The notes under the pieces are model-generated. The model searched no databases. It had not been told where the DNA came from and was given only the letters and a program-made list of their open reading frames with translations. Of a stretch of 64,000 nucleotides of DNA, positions 13,401 to 23,581 are shown piece by piece. The DNA is taken from positions 558,001 to 622,000 of the forward strand of contig NC_026480.1 in assembly GCF_000328475.2 (NCBI RefSeq). The letters run 5' to 3'. Numbering within the stretch: position 1 is the stretch's first letter; each line of letters starts with the position of its first letter. A program made the position numbers and the translations under genes. The DNA is from Mycosarcoma maydis (taxonomy: Eukaryota > Basidiomycota > Ustilaginomycetes > Ustilaginales).

Positions 13401-16400
13401 AATCAACCCTACCAATCCAGAGCACGCCGTGATTCTAGCCAGTGGATCCTTCAGCCGCTTCTGTCAAGGAGGCGTGCTCGCGCTTGTCCAGCTTTCCGGT
13501 GACGTGGTGGTGCAAACGCTGCTTCGTCTGGGCAATGGGCAGCTGCCGATGTTGTTGCTCCTACCAGAAGCCGCTACTCAGCTGTGCAAAGTTGTCTTTG
13601 CAGAGACCGCCGGCAACTTGCCTGCACTCTCGCGGCCATCGCAGTCGCAGATCGCCAAGCCGCAGAACCTGGCGACACTGCAGCAGGTGCAAAAGCAAGC
13701 GGCGCAGACCACGTCAACAATCCTATTGACTCTCGCCAAGCTGTTTCAGGACGCTATAGCAAGCCCAATGGCGGGTCCACATGGCTCTTTGACGCTCGGC
13801 GGTATTCCGCCCTCGATCTCGTTGCTGCTTCCGCTGTACTACCTGTCGATCTCGATGCATGCATCCGCCTCGACTTGCAACAATCTAGGAATTTTGCTAT
13901 CCTCGATTCCTGTCGTGACCACGGTCATCAACGCGGCAGGCCAGCCTCAACAGTTGAATGGACAGGCTCTCGCCATGCAGTACTACACACAGGGTCTTCA
14001 GCTGGATCCTAGACATCCTCACATCTATACCAACTTGGGCTCGCTCCTAAAGGACCTCGGTCACCTGAACGAAGCCATCAAGATGTACCAGAAGGCGGTG
14101 GAATGCAATCCTAACTTTGACGTGGCCCTTGCCAACCTGGGCAACGCGATCAAGGACCAGGGCCGCACGCAAGACTCGGTGGTCTACTACCGACGAGCTG
14201 TCCAAGTGAACCCACACTTCCCCGAAGCACTGTGTGGGCTTGTCAATGCATTGCTTGCGGTATGTGACTGGAGCGAGGTGTACACGGACAGACGCGACGC
14301 AGAAGAGCCCAAACAGAAAAGCGACGAGCGCGGAGAGACTCGGGCATCAGCCAGCACGTCTGGTTGGATGGACAAAGTTTCCGAGCTGGTGTCTAAGCAA
14401 TTGAGCGAGGGCTATCGATACGGTGCAGGTGCTTTTCAGACTGCTGCTTCACTTGCAGACTGGGTTCGAGCTATCATCGAGGCGATCGGAGACACTCGCA
14501 CGGATGCTCCACAGATTTGGACGCGGCGTTTGCAGCCGTTCTACCAGCCTGGCTTTGACAGGGTTGCCAACCAGGTCTGCGAAGGTGGCTATTTGATCCA
14601 GCTGGTCGAGAGGATGATTCGCCAATCGCAGCGCCGATGGTACGTGGATGTATACGGTGCAGATACGCTGCAGACAAGCACCGAGCTTCCTAGGGTCACA
14701 GCGGCAGCAGCGGCAGCAGCAAGCAACAGCTCGAGATACGCACGCCCCAAATTACCCTCGTGCCTGGTCACTCCGGCTGTACCGACTGTGCTGCCGTTCC
14801 ACACATTCACTTATCCTCTCTCTGCACGTCAGATCCGGCTGATCTGTCATCGCAACGCACTCAGGATCTCGCATACCACGCTGACGCAGATGTGGATGCC
14901 CGATGTGGTGTACCCGCCACCGTCCCCACCTTCGCCCAAGATCAACATTGGCTACATATCGTCCGACTTTAACAACCATCCGCTTGCGCATTTGATGCAG
15001 TCCGTATTCGGCTTGCACGATCGGTCGCTTTTCAATGTGTTTCTCTACGCTACGACGCCGTCTGATGCCAGTCCGTACCGGCAGAAGATCGAACGAGAGG
15101 CGCAGCACTTTTTGGATGTGTCGGCGTGGTCGAATCAGCAGGTAGTGGAGCGCATTGTGATGGACAATATCCATGTGCTCGTGAACCTCAACGGTTACAC
15201 CAAGGGTGCACGCAACGAGATCTTTGCGGCTAGACCGTGTGCTGTGCAGGTGGAATTCATGGGATTTGCGGGCTGCATGGCGTCGCGCTGGACCGACTGG
15301 GTGGTAGCCGATCCCATTGTTTGTCCTCCCGAGATGACGAGCGTCGACCGGTGGCGCCAACAAAGCGAATTGGCGGCCAAATCAGGCTCGGTGCTCCAAC
15401 AGCGCGCCACGGATCTGTTGGCTGACCTGGACCCTGAAGACGGCTCGGAAGATTGGGTGTATCCGGAACGATTCATTTACATGCCGCATTCGTACTTTGT
15501 CAACGACCATAAGCAGGGGTTCCGTGAAAACGTGGCTGTGGCGGGGACCGTGGACGCGCCCGGGGTAGTCAGCCAAGGCGCACAGCGTTCATCAGACTCG
15601 GCAAGGGAATCGACATGTTCGAGCAGCGACGAGCAGTTGTGGGCGAGCGAAGAGGAGAAGCGGTACGCGATGCGACGCGAGTTGTTCCCCAACTTGCCGG
15701 ACGACTATGTGATATTTGCCGACTTCAACCAGCTGTACAAATGCGATCCGATGCTGTTCAGGCTATGGCTGCGCATTCTGGAGCGGGTGCCTAAATCGAT
15801 ATTGTGGCTCCTGCGATTTCCGGCAGCTGGCGAGGAGCATCTTATGCACGAAGCGAGGCGGTACGCAGGCGACCGGGTCGCCTGTCGTGTAATCTTTACG
15901 GATGTTGCACCGAAGCATATCCATATCCATCGCGGTCGGATTGCAGATCTGTTTCTGGACACGATCGAGTGCAATGCACATACGACTGCGGCCGACATTC
16001 TGTGGTCGGCGACGCCCATGCTGACGTGGCCACGCCATGTGCACAAGATGTGTTCTCGCGTTGCAGCGTCGATTGTGCATGCGACTGGCTTTGGCGACGA
16101 GATGACAGTGCACAGCGAGAAGGAGTATGAAGATCGAGCGGTGGAGCTTGCCGAGTCGATCTCGTATGTGTACTACGACGACAAGGGGCGCGAGGTGGTC
16201 GGACGGGTGGACCACAACAGGGTCAGGTTCGCAAGCGAGCTCGAGGCGGATGCGAACAGTGCAGCAGCGCAAGCGCACAGTAGCGGTGCATCTACGCGAC
16301 CAACTGGCGAGGCTGAAGCCAACAGCGGAGAGACGTGGACCAAGTCTGCGGACGAGGAGTGCCAGGGTCAGGGAGAGCAACAAGCACGGGTGCAGGTGGC

Positions 16401-16830
16401 AAGTCGAGTGAAACGTGTACGAAGCGCGAACTGTGAAGACGACTCGGCAAGCGCGCAGACACGAAGCGGGATGTCTAGTGGAGCTCATGTTGACGCGAAA
16501 CAGACGCGTGTGGCTGGAGCGTGCAAGTGGCGGAGCACCATCCGGCTTGCAGCGAGTGCTGAGTACGCCGGAGCCACTACGCGGCGTCTCAAGGTATCAG
16601 AAGCGAGCCTGGCTAGTCTGCGCAAACGGCTGTTGGTTACGCGCCAACACTCTGCGCTCTTCGACACGGCGCAGTGGACGCGCGATCTGGAAAAGGGCTT
16701 CGTCGAGGCTTGGACAAGGTGGGTGTACGCCATCGATTACGAAGACTCGCCGCAGATGCATGGCTTGCAGCATCCTCATTCCGCCCACCGCCTGCGACGC
16801 TCAGGTCATATATGGGTCAACCAGCTCTGA
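10471..16830 (+). CDS. Giant TPR / GT41 O-GlcNAc-transferase-like protein (SPINDLY/OGT family)
   Basis: 2119 residues without an intron, starting at the ATG at 10471. The first ~700 residues are Ser/Ala/Gln-rich and apparently disordered. TPR repeats follow in two groups, about residues 745-827 and 1163-1267. The catalytic GT41 region has two Rossmann-like halves: INIGYISSDFNNHPLAHLM (His1503 at the position of the OGT active-site histidine) and FNQLYK (Lys1757, aligning with the UDP-binding lysine), followed by LWLRILERVPKSILWLLRFP and HTTAADILWSATPMLTWP. In known OGTs the enzyme adds a single GlcNAc from UDP-GlcNAc to Ser/Thr of nuclear and cytosolic proteins. A Ser/Gln/Arg-rich insertion of about 120 residues separates the core from the C-terminal helix TRDLEKGFVEAWTRWV. 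No signal peptide, so it is probably nucleocytoplasmic. O-fucosyl or other sugar specificity is not excluded. Confidence 0.92.
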   Translation: MPNLPSSSFSSEASSTASYRRGSEQLPSAYLASQAGFPPRRASFGNAPPTGSANMMLRAASAMIAQASSGAEGLHAVSSALLNQAKAQASAVSHPSQDVNAHTASATHSQSIPMARNASDSASYSAAISAHIASALENQMTSPRPPHSASLLPHTTTPNSTAIDPLIALPDSDSIQPEVQMGRIAAQAAAREAQTQWRTQLALRRSSLQPHSATAAQASNTAPRPSTSSTAAAASTSSGDTANVHSQSQPSANPASPNQRSNTQSTLDPDTADMSFTEYLRFLGLSHIPLPSEGIELSFGPDNSSNSRYWDATNPHMGFSLSGVPSMPLMPNPPLQMLPPPASPSFRRKLPRAHSWFRHRSSASASSFECTDTSNDFEPNVMSPFPYPFQVVQTPGGTARAGWWVPVSEVPPERRAEAVKIGEEPASSAVFGVARATKLQSVPEHVSGAERDGGDQEAQLLFQPSYRDFTQDEYSTLATAAAYATAALTSIASTPGGTSQSSSWRPLTASEQEAIAIQLRAWAGLDGPHAQAQARKALEQRQMHLIQQAIRKDPSTPYAADQQQVASQDHLSQLHGPAGAARFFPPDFASHYRTQLRALAEGYYTRLHNENLTQAHYAQSAAKDPGMDTPVIHHDATPTCDAHKAPTGETVQPPSPDIAVLSRTQPPVHTPTLRPGACDPVELLSAASNAAGQESSSPEVRDQLLQYAHTLYTQGNPQADSSAKGTDKLHPTLLPLLHTLHKLHPTHLPILLLLSCAYYAASNYAGSLWYNNQILRIDPNYVESMSNIGTTLRALGRYKEAESWWWRAIRLRPGYWDAYENLLGVMCSVNAPTAVANKSDPEHGPGEAPPSQPRFQEALQLCEFVEAHVVGQQDVSGMSMMPLYLPPNLPLTQTPRLQNLFYAKGNLKFVLPEFGSVPAAAEYQKAVEVVLSTDASSRYSLRDLVVATCAVGLLSMGAMLPETAAAAAAVEVALALGINPTNPEHAVILASGSFSRFCQGGVLALVQLSGDVVVQTLLRLGNGQLPMLLLLPEAATQLCKVVFAETAGNLPALSRPSQSQIAKPQNLATLQQVQKQAAQTTSTILLTLAKLFQDAIASPMAGPHGSLTLGGIPPSISLLLPLYYLSISMHASASTCNNLGILLSSIPVVTTVINAAGQPQQLNGQALAMQYYTQGLQLDPRHPHIYTNLGSLLKDLGHLNEAIKMYQKAVECNPNFDVALANLGNAIKDQGRTQDSVVYYRRAVQVNPHFPEALCGLVNALLAVCDWSEVYTDRRDAEEPKQKSDERGETRASASTSGWMDKVSELVSKQLSEGYRYGAGAFQTAASLADWVRAIIEAIGDTRTDAPQIWTRRLQPFYQPGFDRVANQVCEGGYLIQLVERMIRQSQRRWYVDVYGADTLQTSTELPRVTAAAAAAASNSSRYARPKLPSCLVTPAVPTVLPFHTFTYPLSARQIRLICHRNALRISHTTLTQMWMPDVVYPPPSPPSPKINIGYISSDFNNHPLAHLMQSVFGLHDRSLFNVFLYATTPSDASPYRQKIEREAQHFLDVSAWSNQQVVERIVMDNIHVLVNLNGYTKGARNEIFAARPCAVQVEFMGFAGCMASRWTDWVVADPIVCPPEMTSVDRWRQQSELAAKSGSVLQQRATDLLADLDPEDGSEDWVYPERFIYMPHSYFVNDHKQGFRENVAVAGTVDAPGVVSQGAQRSSDSARESTCSSSDEQLWASEEEKRYAMRRELFPNLPDDYVIFADFNQLYKCDPMLFRLWLRILERVPKSILWLLRFPAAGEEHLMHEARRYAGDRVACRVIFTDVAPKHIHIHRGRIADLFLDTIECNAHTTAADILWSATPMLTWPRHVHKMCSRVAASIVHATGFGDEMTVHSEKEYEDRAVELAESISYVYYDDKGREVVGRVDHNRVRFASELEADANSAAAQAHSSGASTRPTGEAEANSGETWTKSADEECQGQGEQQARVQVASRVKRVRSANCEDDSASAQTRSGMSSGAHVDAKQTRVAGACKWRSTIRLAASAEYAGATTRRLKVSEASLASLRKRLLVTRQHSALFDTAQWTRDLEKGFVEAWTRWVYAIDYEDSPQMHGLQHPHSAHRLRRSGHIWVNQL

Positions 16831-17305
16831 GTCGCACGCATCCATGTGTATCACAGCGTTTGCAATCTGAACTCGTGCACATACTTCGCAGACTGATCCC
16901 AGGATATTAAATCACTCGTGAATTATAGACATGCTTAAGCCACGCATCTGACGTTGGCCGTAGGCGCGCTTGCACAGCTCCACCAGTTACGCACGACGAG
17001 TGTCGAACGGGTTTTGATTCGCCGCTCGGCGATGCGTCGATGCGTCGAGCCGCGCACACGTTGCGCTTAGCGATAGTGGGAGCGCTGAAAGCGGTGCGCC
17101 AAAGTGGAGCAAGCGGCAGTGTGGGCCAAAGAGCCAACTTTGCGATTATAGGAGAATCAGGGATTGCCAGGCGAGACGCGAATGCGTGTATGAGTGGAGG
17201 CGGTGTGACAAGCAGCGATGTGCGATGCAGGGGTGAGCATGTATGGCCGCTCGCAACATTCGAGACCAGGTCGCGACGAGAAGGGCGAAGCCAAGATTTG
17301 TGGTG
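16831..17305. other. Convergent intergenic region, 475 bp
   Basis: This lies between the stops of the OGT-like gene and the WD40 gene. I see no repeat array and no gene; it presumably holds both 3' UTRs. Confidence 0.5.
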
Positions 17306-19033
17306 CTAGTCTGAATCGGAATCCATCAATTCTGCCAACTCGGCCTCCTCGTCGGGGGTCATGTGCACGCTGCGCGGGTTGCTGGTGTCAAACAAAGCTG
17401 ATGCGGCGGGTGCGGGTGCGGGTGCGGGTGCGGGTACAGAGTAGCGGTCCCAGGTCTGCGATGCGGTGGACACGGCGTCTATGGGACGCGCCAACTGGGG
17501 TGGATCGAGTGCAGCGATGGTGTGGAGCGCGAATCTGCGGACTGAACCGTCGAGGCTGGCTGATACGATCCAAGCTTCGGCTTGTGCCGACGGTGGCGGA
17601 AGCACCGATGGCAGTCTGGGCGTTGTAGCGCGCGTGCGCTTCCACAGCGCGAGCGCGCTCACCTCGTGCCAGTGCGCTTCCACCACATGCACGTGTCTTT
17701 GATCGCTCGCAGACGCATCCACGAACATGCGCACATGCTCGTCACTCCCGCCCGTCACTACTGCATCCGCATACTCGTCCGCCACCGCATGCGAGCGCCA
17801 GTGCAGCCCCAACGGTAGCACCGCTTTCACAAAGTCATCGTGTGCGATCTTGACCGTCGCCACCTCAAGCGCAGCTTGCGTTCCAAGCACCGCGTTTGTT
17901 CCCGAGCGAGATGGCATCGCATTCGTCGTAGAGCAACGCACGAGCGCAGATAGACGATAGCCTGCAGCCGACTTGTCGCCAGAAGCACCCCAGATTTCAG
18001 CCACCAGCTGGAAGCGTGTACCCTGCTCGTCTTCATGCACCTTGCTCACAAACGCATCCTCGCCAAGACCAACATCGGCAGCTTCCACTTCGATGCGTCT
18101 CCATCCGGCTTTCAGGTCGTACACCGCGGTGGAGAAGCCGCGCACTTCGCGTTGAACCTCCAACCGCCGTGTACAGGCGTTGAGCGTGGACTCGAGAATT
18201 CGGCCCATGCTGTCCGCAGAGTAGAGCCGTGTGATGCCGTCGAGGCCAACGAGCGAGCAGAGCGCGTTGACAGGTCGCAGGTGCACTTTGCACTGGTGCA
18301 CACATGCCAGCGTGGAGGGTGGAGCCGAGCAAGGTGTAAGCGCCAACAGAGCGGATGCGTCCCAGATCATGATGCTCTTGTCGCTTCCAGCGGTAGCAAT
18401 GTAGGTGTTCGAGTCCGAGCAGAAGACGTGAACGCACTTGACAAAGTCTGACATGGCGTTGGCGAGTGTCAGCAGTGGGGCGGGGGATCGGACGTTGACG
18501 GAAGCAGCAGTCGAGCCAGCAGGAGTATCCTTGTCGGTGCCGGTGCCCAAGCGTGCTGAAGCAGTGCGATACACTCGGATCGCCTTGTCCCACGATCCTG
18601 TCACCAGCAACCTCTCTCCACCTTGCGTTTCGACAAAGTCGAAGCTCGGGACTGGCGCCTTTGCGCCCTTGTACACTGCCACTGTCACGCCACTCTCGGC
18701 GTCGATCTGTCGGACGACGCCTCCAGCCTCGCTCGTCCATATCCAGCCTTGCGCATCTACCTGCATCGACAGCACGCGGTATCTTCCGCCGTCCGCACCC
18801 GACCCTTCGACAGCGAGGTCGTCCGGGTTGCTGATCACTGCATCTTGAAAGTTCGGATGCAGGTGGATCGGGTATCCGTAGCGTGCTTTTGCGTCCAGCT
18901 TGGTCCAGGAGTCACCAGAGGTGGTCGAGGGTGAGACCAGGCCTGAGGTATGCACCGCTTTGCGCGCTCGGTACGCGCCGAGAGCTTCTGAGTACGACGT
19001 TTGGAAGAGCGTTGCGTTGCTGGTGGTCTGCAT
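17306..19033 (-). CDS. WD40-repeat protein of unknown role
   Basis: 575 residues, intron-free. Several beta-propeller blades can be seen: LLVTGSWDKAIRVYR, YIATAGSDKSIMIWD, VVTGGSDEHVRMFVD and WIVSASLDGSVRRFALH, spaced in the way of a seven-bladed WD40 propeller filling most of the chain. Near the C-terminus a short Pro-Ala repeat (coded by GGGTGC units on the plus strand around 17404-17440) links to an acidic tail D-E-E-A-E-L-A-E-L-M-D-S-D-S-D. Such proteins act as binding platforms; the partner and pathway cannot be told from sequence. The N-terminus resembles a propeller strand set rather than a targeting signal, so the protein is likely soluble. I do not recognise an exact orthologue. Confidence 0.8.
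   Translation of the reverse strand: MQTTSNATLFQTSYSEALGAYRARKAVHTSGLVSPSTTSGDSWTKLDAKARYGYPIHLHPNFQDAVISNPDDLAVEGSGADGGRYRVLSMQVDAQGWIWTSEAGGVVRQIDAESGVTVAVYKGAKAPVPSFDFVETQGGERLLVTGSWDKAIRVYRTASARLGTGTDKDTPAGSTAASVNVRSPAPLLTLANAMSDFVKCVHVFCSDSNTYIATAGSDKSIMIWDASALLALTPCSAPPSTLACVHQCKVHLRPVNALCSLVGLDGITRLYSADSMGRILESTLNACTRRLEVQREVRGFSTAVYDLKAGWRRIEVEAADVGLGEDAFVSKVHEDEQGTRFQLVAEIWGASGDKSAAGYRLSALVRCSTTNAMPSRSGTNAVLGTQAALEVATVKIAHDDFVKAVLPLGLHWRSHAVADEYADAVVTGGSDEHVRMFVDASASDQRHVHVVEAHWHEVSALALWKRTRATTPRLPSVLPPPSAQAEAWIVSASLDGSVRRFALHTIAALDPPQLARPIDAVSTASQTWDRYSVPAPAPAPAPAASALFDTSNPRSVHMTPDEEAELAELMDSDSD
17404..17440. repeat. GGGTGC tandem repeat coding a Pro-Ala linker
   Basis: About five hexamer units inside the WD40 gene. 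On the coding strand they give alternating Pro and Ala, so length changes stay in frame. Confidence 0.9.
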
Positions 19034-19627
19034 GGCTATGTGTAAACGAGTGCAGAGCGCGTGTTAAGTGCGTCGGGCTAGGCGGTGTGCGCTGTACTCT
19101 CAGACGTCCATCTAGCACGTCGTTGGGCTATCTTGCGTGTTCGCGTGATCGCGCTGTTGAGCTATCCTCGTCGATCGCCGCAATCGTGGTTCGAAAGCAA
19201 CGTATCAATGTCCCGCTATCGCTTCGACATGGTGTATCTTTTTTTTTTGGGCTACGCAGTGTTGGACTCGACGCGTCTCAGCTCCGCTGTGACCGATCTT
19301 ATCGCCGGGTTTCTTCTTACCGCGCGGGAAATCCGCCCTTTGCTCTTCCCGCATCAACCGACGTGGCTTCTGCCATCTGCACCGCTCCTCGGAGCACTCG
19401 TTCACACTTTGCACCACCCACGACCACACATTGCAGAGACTCTTGGTGACGGTCACAAGAAGGGTGGGCATGCGTGGTTTGGAATCATCTTTTTAATATG
19501 GGGCAAGCGACAGTATCGACATTACAAAGCGTAAGCGTGAGAAGCGCACAACTGTTGGGAGAAACCTCTAGAGGGACTAGGGTCGACAGCTGCGACTGCC
19601 AAGGTTCTGGATGCATTTTCGAGGCGA
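19034..19627. other. Intergenic region upstream of the WD40 gene
   Basis: About 0.6 kb between the WD40 start and the citrate synthase stop, both on the minus strand. It contains a T run near 19226-19236 and no TCGTGA array that I can see. No supported gene. Confidence 0.5.
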
Positions 19628-21286
19628 TTACTTCTTGAGGAAAGCCTCGAGCGAGTCCATGGACATGGACTTGGGACGCTCGATGGGCATGCCGAGGTAT
19701 CGGTCGGCAACGAGCTGGGGAAGCGCACCGATGGCACGCGAGATACCGAAGATGACCGTGTAGTAGGTGAACTCGGTGAGGCCGTACTGGTACAGAACGC
19801 AACCGGAAGCGGCGTCGACGTTGGGGAACGGGTTCTTGGTCTTGCCGTGCTCCTTGAGGACGCCAGGCGCGACCTGGCTGACCTTCTGGACGAGCTTGAC
19901 GATCGAGCTGTCGCGGAGCTCGGGGCGCGTGTCGCAGAACTTGCTGAGAGCCGTGAAACGCGGGTCGGGCTGACGGAGAACGGCGTGACCGTAACCAGGA
20001 ACAACACGGCCGGACTTGAGGGTAGACCAGAGGTACTCCTTGATCTGCTCCTCCGACGCGTTCTCGCCTACAGCCTCCTGCATGGAAAGCGCCCAGCCGA
20101 GAACCTCCTGGTTGGCAAGACCGTGCAGCGGACCGGCGAGACCGAGAAGGGCAGCCGAGTAGGAGAGGTAAGGGTCCGAGAGCGCCGAACCGACCAAGTG
20201 CGCCGTGTGCGCCGAGACGTTTCCACCCTCGTGGTCACCGTGGATGGCAATGTAGAGACGGAGGTAGTCGGTCATACCCTGGTTGTCACCGTAGCCGATC
20301 ATGTTGGAGTAGTTGCCGATCAGGTCGAGGTTCGAGTCGATAGCCTGCTTGCCGTCACCACGGCCGAAGACGTTGTAGTAGATACGAGCGGCAACGGCGG
20401 GGAGCTTGGCGATGAGGTCGATCGAGTCCTCGAGGACGGGGGCCCAGTACTCGGTCTTCTTGATACCCTTGGCGTAGGCGGCAGCGAACTTGCTGTCGTG
20501 GTTGAGGGCAGCAACAGCAGCGGCGAACTGGGTCATGGGGTGAAGCGTCTTGGGGAACGAGTCGATGATCTTCTCGACATGGGCGGGGAGAGCACCCTTG
20601 GCAGCGAGCTCAGCCGAGAGGCCCTTGACCTCGTCCTTGGAGGGGACGTTGCCGGTCAAAAGGAGCCAGAGCATGGACTCGGGAACTGTCCACGAGAAGG
20701 AGTGATATTGCGATACGCCGCAGGAATCATTGTGAAGCGTTAGAAGCAGATCAGGTAGCAGCAAACGTCAGCAAATCGTTGTTCGTTTTCTCTAGAAAAT
20801 TCGCCATCACACCACTCGCAGTAGAATCGACTCTTGCGAGAGCTCTCGCAATAGGAGCGAGGCGATGGCCCGAAAACCGCACAAAAGGCACGATTCAGTC
20901 AGCTACATTGAATACTTACGGATCTCGTTACCGTTGAGGCCAAGGTCAGCGGCGGTGGGGAGGACCTTCTGAGAGTCGGGGATGGACTTGCCGTGGAAGG
21001 TGATACCGGTCTCAGAGTCGAGAACGGAGCCCTCCCAGAGCATGACCTTGAGACCACGCATACCACCGAGGAGGTGCTGCAGCTGGATCTCGCCGAGTTT
21101 GGACTCGCCGTGCTCAGCCTTGAGCTTCTTGAGCTGCTCCTGCTTGGCAGGGATGATTTCGGCGACGGCATCCTTGAGGGACTTGGTGGAGGCGAATCGG
21201 ACAGCACCAACGCCGGCAGCAGCAGCGAACTGGCGGGAGGGGGCAGCAGCGCGGAGAGCGAGGCGGGGGACGGTGAGCGACAACAT
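19628..21286 (-). CDS. CIT1: Mitochondrial citrate synthase
   Basis: Two exons on the minus strand, 20920-21286 then 19628-20685, with a 234-nt GTAAGT...ACAG intron; the join is 474 residues (yeast Cit1 is 479) and reads [15 protein letters not shown] across the junction. The enzyme condenses oxaloacetate with acetyl-CoA in the first step of the TCA cycle. The N-terminus is Arg/Ala/Ser-rich without acidic residues ([20 protein letters not shown]), a typical matrix presequence. Catalytic features are all present: the His in [14 protein letters not shown], the His in [10 protein letters not shown], and the Asp in NVDAASG. The C-terminus ends in Lys-Lys and is not a peroxisomal SKL-type signal, so this is the mitochondrial rather than glyoxysomal isoform. 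Confidence 0.97.
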
Positions 21287-21446
21287 CTTGTGCGTGGAAA
21301 AAAGTGATGGGGCCAAGTGAAGGATGGTGGAGGAAGAAAGAAGGAAGGAAGGGCGAGGCTAAGGAGATCACTGAGATGGTGTCGGGGGGCACGGCTCAAG
21401 TGAGATCACGAGCGAGCCAATCGAAAGTCTATCCACTGAATCACAT

Positions 21447-21490
21447 TCGTGAATCGTGAATCGTGAATCGTGAATCGTGAATCGTGAATC
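21447..21490. repeat. (TCGTGAA)n heptamer array
   Basis: Six tandem units about 160 bp upstream of the citrate synthase start codon, among the longest arrays here. Confidence 0.95.
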
Positions 21491-21948
21491 TTGTGCGGTC
21501 ACAGCTGAATGCGACGACGTTTGGATCCAGAACAGGCGAAAAACTCCGAAGCTCTCTGTCTGTCTGTGCTGGAGAGCAACTTGAGAAAAAAAAACAAAAA
21601 ACAAAAAACAAAAAAGGCACGAGACAATCGGAAGGTGGAAAGCGAGAGAGGCTGAGCAACGGCTTGCAGGCAGATCAACCGGTCGTCAGAAGGCTCGACA
21701 AGAGCAGAACAAGAAGAACAAGACCAACAACACGCGAGTCAAGTCGTGGGTGACGAGGCGACAAGGGTGCCATCGTGCCGCTATCGTGCCATCGTCAAGA
21801 ACCGTTTGTTCCATTCGTGATTGTGATTGTGGTTGTGATTGTTGAAAATCCAGCGAATACAGAGCGGGAGCCGACCGACAAGAAGAGAGAGCTGGCACTC
21901 GTGACTGGGCTCTCACCGTCGTGCATTGCAAACCAGATCGGTCGAGGC

Positions 21949-21975
21949 GATTCGTGATTCGTGATTCGTGATTCA
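21949..21975. repeat. (GATTCGT)n heptamer array
   Basis: Three to four tandem units in the opposite variant (TCGTGA separated by T) to the array at 21447. Confidence 0.9.
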
Positions 21976-23581
21976 GAAGAAAAAGAAATTCAAAAACTAG
22001 AATTCACGCCAATGTCGCATAACAATCGTGAATCGTGAATCAATAGATCCAACCATCCGTGATCCCCAACAGTGCCTATTGAACCGCCAAAGAGGTTGGT
22101 TCTACACCAGCAAGTCACACAGTCTGCGATTCATCGTGATTCTCGACGACTCTAAGCATTGGGTCATCTGTCAAATGTGCCTTGGTAACTGGTCGCAAGG
22201 CTCATTTTGAAACGCAGCTCGTGACTGTTAGCTGGGCAGAGCCCAAGTGCAAAACCAGCGAGCAAGATGGAACATGTGAGTTGTCTATTCAACGCCGAGA
22301 GTCAGCAGCCGTTTCTTCTTTTTGCCCTTTCAATCACGAATCGATTATCGGATTTCACGCCCGAGTCGTCCCTCTCGGAAGAATCAAATGCTTTGTTCGT
22401 GATTACGGCTGACTAGCAACAACCGCACTGCCAATGCTCCAACGCTCTTCGTGCAGCATCGGCGTTGCCACCTCGACAACCATGTGCTGGTTAAGTCGAC
22501 TTGGGCCCTTACAGAGCTCACGGGAGCACTTCTCGCAGACGAACGAGCGCTCCGCAGCATGGTCCAAGCAACAGAGTTCTCCGCCCCAAAATTCGTCATT
22601 GCATGTGGGCCAAGCCAGCTAAGTCAGCCAAACACGAAAGGCCAAATTTCATGCGCATAGTGGACGGTGCACGGTGTAACTCATGACTTGTTTGGATTTT
22701 CGCCCTGCCCCCTTTGTTCGGATCAACCGGCTCTTGCAACGGACTGGCCGGTCGGGCACCGTCATGCTCCTATTTTCACCTTTGAGTGCTTGTCGATCAG
22801 CTTGCCATCTGCTCGCTCACAGCTCACTGTTGTACTCGAACCAGTCCTCACAATTGTTCTTCCACAGAAGCCCTTTGACAATGTATCTGTGATGAGAGTT
22901 ACAGTAAGACGTCAGATGTCAAGCTTATGCTGGCCATTGAATCGGCGCAAGGCGCATCGTGCAGACGCTCATAATGTCGACCGCCTAGTGCTAACAACGA
23001 GAATGCGGGGGCCCGCTGCGAGCCGTGGTGTTTGCTCTAGTCGTCATCCAAAGTAGCCGTGCCGAGTGAATCACGAATGGGCAAGCCGGTTAGCAAATAG
23101 CTCCGAGAACCGAGCGTGCGGGTCGGTCACCTCGCTACCTTGACATTCGACACACAACTTCAAGCCTAGTCGTGAGTCGCTCGCTGCTCGCAATGACAAG
23201 TCCAACAAGCGTGAAGACGTCTCGTCTGTAGGTCAAGTCCCCTCAAGCTGCTCCGTTTTCGTCCGATGCTTTCGCGGTCTTTTCGCTCTGGAATGTTACA
23301 CCGTACAGATTTGTGCTAAAAAAGTTCAGCAAGAGAACAGTTGCGATTATGTCATGCTTTCACAATCCACTTGTGGACTAACTTATGCAGACGTTGCTGG
23401 ACACGTCGACTCGTAACTGCAACTCCGAGTGCCGCATTCACGATTCACGCATCGTGATTATTGCAATCGTGAATGTAGCACACGCCAGACGCTTCCGCTT
23501 TCCCTGCCTCTTTCCCCTCTTAGCTCTATCCATCCGAGCAGGCAGTAGCGGCGACGCAGGCGCAAGGCAGGAGCAGCCATC

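Larger units (their letters stand above)
21287..23581. other. Divergent intergenic region between citrate synthase and BET1, 2.3 kb
   Basis: Rich in the dispersed heptamer: a six-unit array at 21447-21490, another at 21949-21975, and smaller clusters at about 22025-22041 and 23437-23470. An A-rich tract with AAAAAAC units lies at about 21587-21618. The open frames (up to about 130 codons) look like chance. No supported gene. Confidence 0.6.

Noticed and set aside
19847..20743. 298-codon plus-strand frame opposite citrate synthase
   Set aside because: It is the antisense shadow of a strongly conserved exon and has a Val/Glu-rich composition unlike a real protein.
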